A stretch of DNA of 64,000 nt, taken from contig JANYAD010000047.1 of NCBI GenBank assembly GCA_025355165.1, forward strand, positions 1-64,000, in the 5' to 3' direction. Numbering within the stretch: the stretch's first letter is position 1; each line of letters opens with the position of its first letter. The position numbers were made by a program, and so were the translations under genes. This document shows positions 62,830 to 64,000 of this stretch, piece after piece. Below the pieces are notes generated by a model. That model saw only the letters and a program-made list of their open reading frames with translations. It was not told the origin of the DNA and searched no databases. The DNA is from Gammaproteobacteria bacterium (GTDB taxonomy: Bacteria > Pseudomonadota > Gammaproteobacteria > Steroidobacterales > Steroidobacteraceae).

Positions 62830-63165
62830 ATGTGGGCAGTGTTGCTCTTTACATCGATCATGCTGGCGGGATGCGCTGGACAGGGCTCGCATGCGGCCTT
62901 CACCTCGCAATCGGGAGAGGCGCCCGCAACGGCGGATAATGAGGCTCAACGACTGTTGGCGGCCAAGAACCTCAACTTGAAAGTCGTGAATCAGGACGGC
63001 CAGGTATTGTACTGCCGGGCGAATCTCGTCACCGGTTCTCATATCCAACGGGACACACGTTGCTTCACCGCCGAGCAGGTCGAAAGGATGCAGTATCAAG
63101 CGCAGCGCGACTTCGAACAATCCTCCCTGAGGCAGGGGATTCAATCTCCGGCAAAGATGCAGTAA
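62830..63165 (+). CDS. Small lipoprotein, unknown
   Basis: ATG 62830 gives a short lipoprotein leader (MWAVLLFTSIMLAGCAGQ) with lipobox LAGC. The 111-residue protein then has an Ala/Glu-rich region and VVNQDGQVLYCRANLVTGSHIQRDTRCFTAEQVERMQYQ, with two cysteines that could form a disulfide, and a Gln-rich C-terminus. The Q..YCR...VTGSxIxRxTRC pattern resembles a small lipoprotein family common in gammaproteobacteria, but I do not have a name for it. It converges on the deacetylase gene. Confidence 0.65.
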   Translation: MWAVLLFTSIMLAGCAGQGSHAAFTSQSGEAPATADNEAQRLLAAKNLNLKVVNQDGQVLYCRANLVTGSHIQRDTRCFTAEQVERMQYQAQRDFEQSSLRQGIQSPAKMQ

Positions 63166-63177
63166 CGCAGCAGCGTA

Positions 63178-64000
63178 TTAAATGCCGGCGCCTCCGTAAG
63201 CTACCGCCTCTCGAAAAACGTTGGCGTGCAACTGCGCGGTGCGCGCCCGCGTTGCGGCATATCCGCCCGCGAGCACCACGACCAAAGGCACGCCCCGGCG
63301 CCGCACCGCATCGATGACGAACCGTTCCCGCTGGCGAATTCCCGCCTCAGTCAGCGCCAGCTTGCCGTAGCGGTCGCCCGCTGCGACATCCACGCCGGCA
63401 AGATAAAACGCGATGTCCGGCGCGGAGCGCTCCAGGACCGCCGGTAAATGCCTTTGTAGTTCTTCAAGATATTCAGCATCACCGGCACCGTCGCGCAGCG
63501 GCACATCCAAATTCGAACGCATTTTAATGAGCGGATAATTACGTTCGCCGTGCATCGAGAAAGTGAAGATCTCCTCTGAGCTTTCAAAAATTGCGGCGGT
63601 GCCGTTACCTTGATGCACGTCGAGATCGATGATAACCGCTCGACGAATTGCCCTATCGGCACGCAGCTGCGCCACCGCTATCGCCACATCGTTGATCACG
63701 CAAAATCCCTCACCGTGATCGGCAAAGGCGTGATGCGTGCCGCCGGCAAGGTTGGCCGCCAGCCCCTCATCAAGGGCGGTGCGCGCCGCCAGCAAGGTTC
63801 CCGCGCAGGCCATTCGAGACCGCCGCCAAAGTGCGTCCGACCAGGGCAATCCGAGCCGTCGCGTCTCTGCCGCCGAGAGGCTGGAGGTGGCCAACTTCCA
63901 CAAGTACTCCCGGGTGTGCACCAGTTCAAGGGTTGCCGTGTCGAGCGGGTCAGGTTGCAGAATGTCGCCCGGAGCGATAGTCCCTTCCGCGAGTAGCAAC
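63178..64000 (-). CDS. Histone deacetylase family protein, N-terminus outside window
   Basis: The frame runs off the right edge, so the first part is missing. The visible 274 residues have the class IIb/acetoin-utilisation-like deacetylase core: GGTHHAFADHGEGFCVINDVAIAV (paired catalytic histidines), IIDLDVHQGNGTAAIF (zinc-binding Asp and His), FSMHGERNYPL, and the second metal Asp in LAGVDVAAGDRYGKLALT. Bacterial members deacetylate acetylpolyamines, acetoin-related enzymes or other small acetyl-amides. Target not identifiable here. Confidence 0.9.
   Translation of the reverse strand, partial: LLLAEGTIAPGDILQPDPLDTATLELVHTREYLWKLATSSLSAAETRRLGLPWSDALWRRSRMACAGTLLAARTALDEGLAANLAGGTHHAFADHGEGFCVINDVAIAVAQLRADRAIRRAVIIDLDVHQGNGTAAIFESSEEIFTFSMHGERNYPLIKMRSNLDVPLRDGAGDAEYLEELQRHLPAVLERSAPDIAFYLAGVDVAAGDRYGKLALTEAGIRQRERFVIDAVRRRGVPLVVVLAGGYAATRARTAQLHANVFREAVAYGGAGI

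Noticed and set aside
62673..62939. Plus-strand frame overlapping the small lipoprotein gene
   Set aside because: No ribosome-binding site, overlaps a frame with a clear lipobox; its hydrophobic start alone is not enough.
1..64000. CRISPR arrays, rRNA operons, transposase or integrase genes
   Set aside because: Looked for on both strands; no regularly spaced repeats, rRNA sequence or recombinase motifs were found.

Overview
The window is high-GC proteobacterial chromosome. Two syntenic core blocks point to a gammaproteobacterium: pyrE / coaBC-dut-radC and rpmB-rpmG-mutM / coaD-rsmD / ftsYEX-rpoH. A long TonB-dependent receptor, a UrcA-family protein, a DUF6763-like protein, an FkbO/Hyg5-type (XanB2-like) chorismatase and many secreted hydrolases suggest a free-living member near Xanthomonadales, Nevskiales or Steroidobacterales. 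That placement is inference; no rRNA is present.

Layout. (1) 1-13.3 kb is accessory metabolism: two MFS transporters, an algal-type vanadium haloperoxidase with a Tat-like leader, an exported amidohydrolase, a cyclic-nucleotide-binding thioredoxin-reductase-like flavoprotein without its CxxC, a creatininase-family enzyme, a penicillin-acylase-family Ntn hydrolase, a glyoxalase-like protein and an exported NTF2-like protein; a second NTF2-like protein follows at 13.9 kb. (2) 14.7-18.1 kb is a small integration hot spot. A tRNA-Gly(CCC) gene is followed by two further copies of its 3' end (one degenerate, one exact); the last two copies frame a hipBA toxin-antitoxin operon, and a truncated AAA ATPase relic lies beyond. 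(3) 18.1-28.9 kb holds a TonB receptor divergent from an exported amidase, a minus-strand run (aldo/keto reductase, DUF2844, DUF3443, chorismatase, cupin) and a beta-propeller lipoprotein. (4) 28.9-42.8 kb is mostly core: ppa, an M28 peptidase, a LytS/LytTR two-component pair with a tandem direct repeat in its upstream region, a phospholipase-D/ClsC-like lipoprotein, trmB, marC, ampG, pyrE, a DUF4124 protein, coaBC, dut, radC. (5) 42.8-54.6 kb is a 12-kb accessory block that separates radC from rpmB. It starts with a divergent papain-like peptidase lying between intact radC and a decayed copy of the radC 3' end. It continues with a secreted EXORDIUM-like protein, small exported proteins, a compact operon (amino-acid permease, membrane-anchored unknown, TPM/TPR protein, DedA-rhodanese fusion), an alpha/beta hydrolase divergent from a TetR regulator with a perfect palindrome between them, and a CPBP protease. 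(6) 54.6-64 kb is core: ribosomal proteins L28 and L33, mutM (apparently starting at CTG), ggt, coaD, rsmD, ftsY-ftsE-ftsX and rpoH, whose promoter overlaps a CIRCE-like operator. Two small exported proteins and an HDAC-family deacetylase, cut by the window edge, finish it.

The observations most worth following are the CIRCE-like site on rpoH, the tRNA-Gly/hipBA cassette, the radC 3' duplication around the peptidase, the 21-bp-period direct repeat upstream of the LytTR system, and the CTG start of mutM. All assignments rest on reading motifs and gene order; no database search was run.
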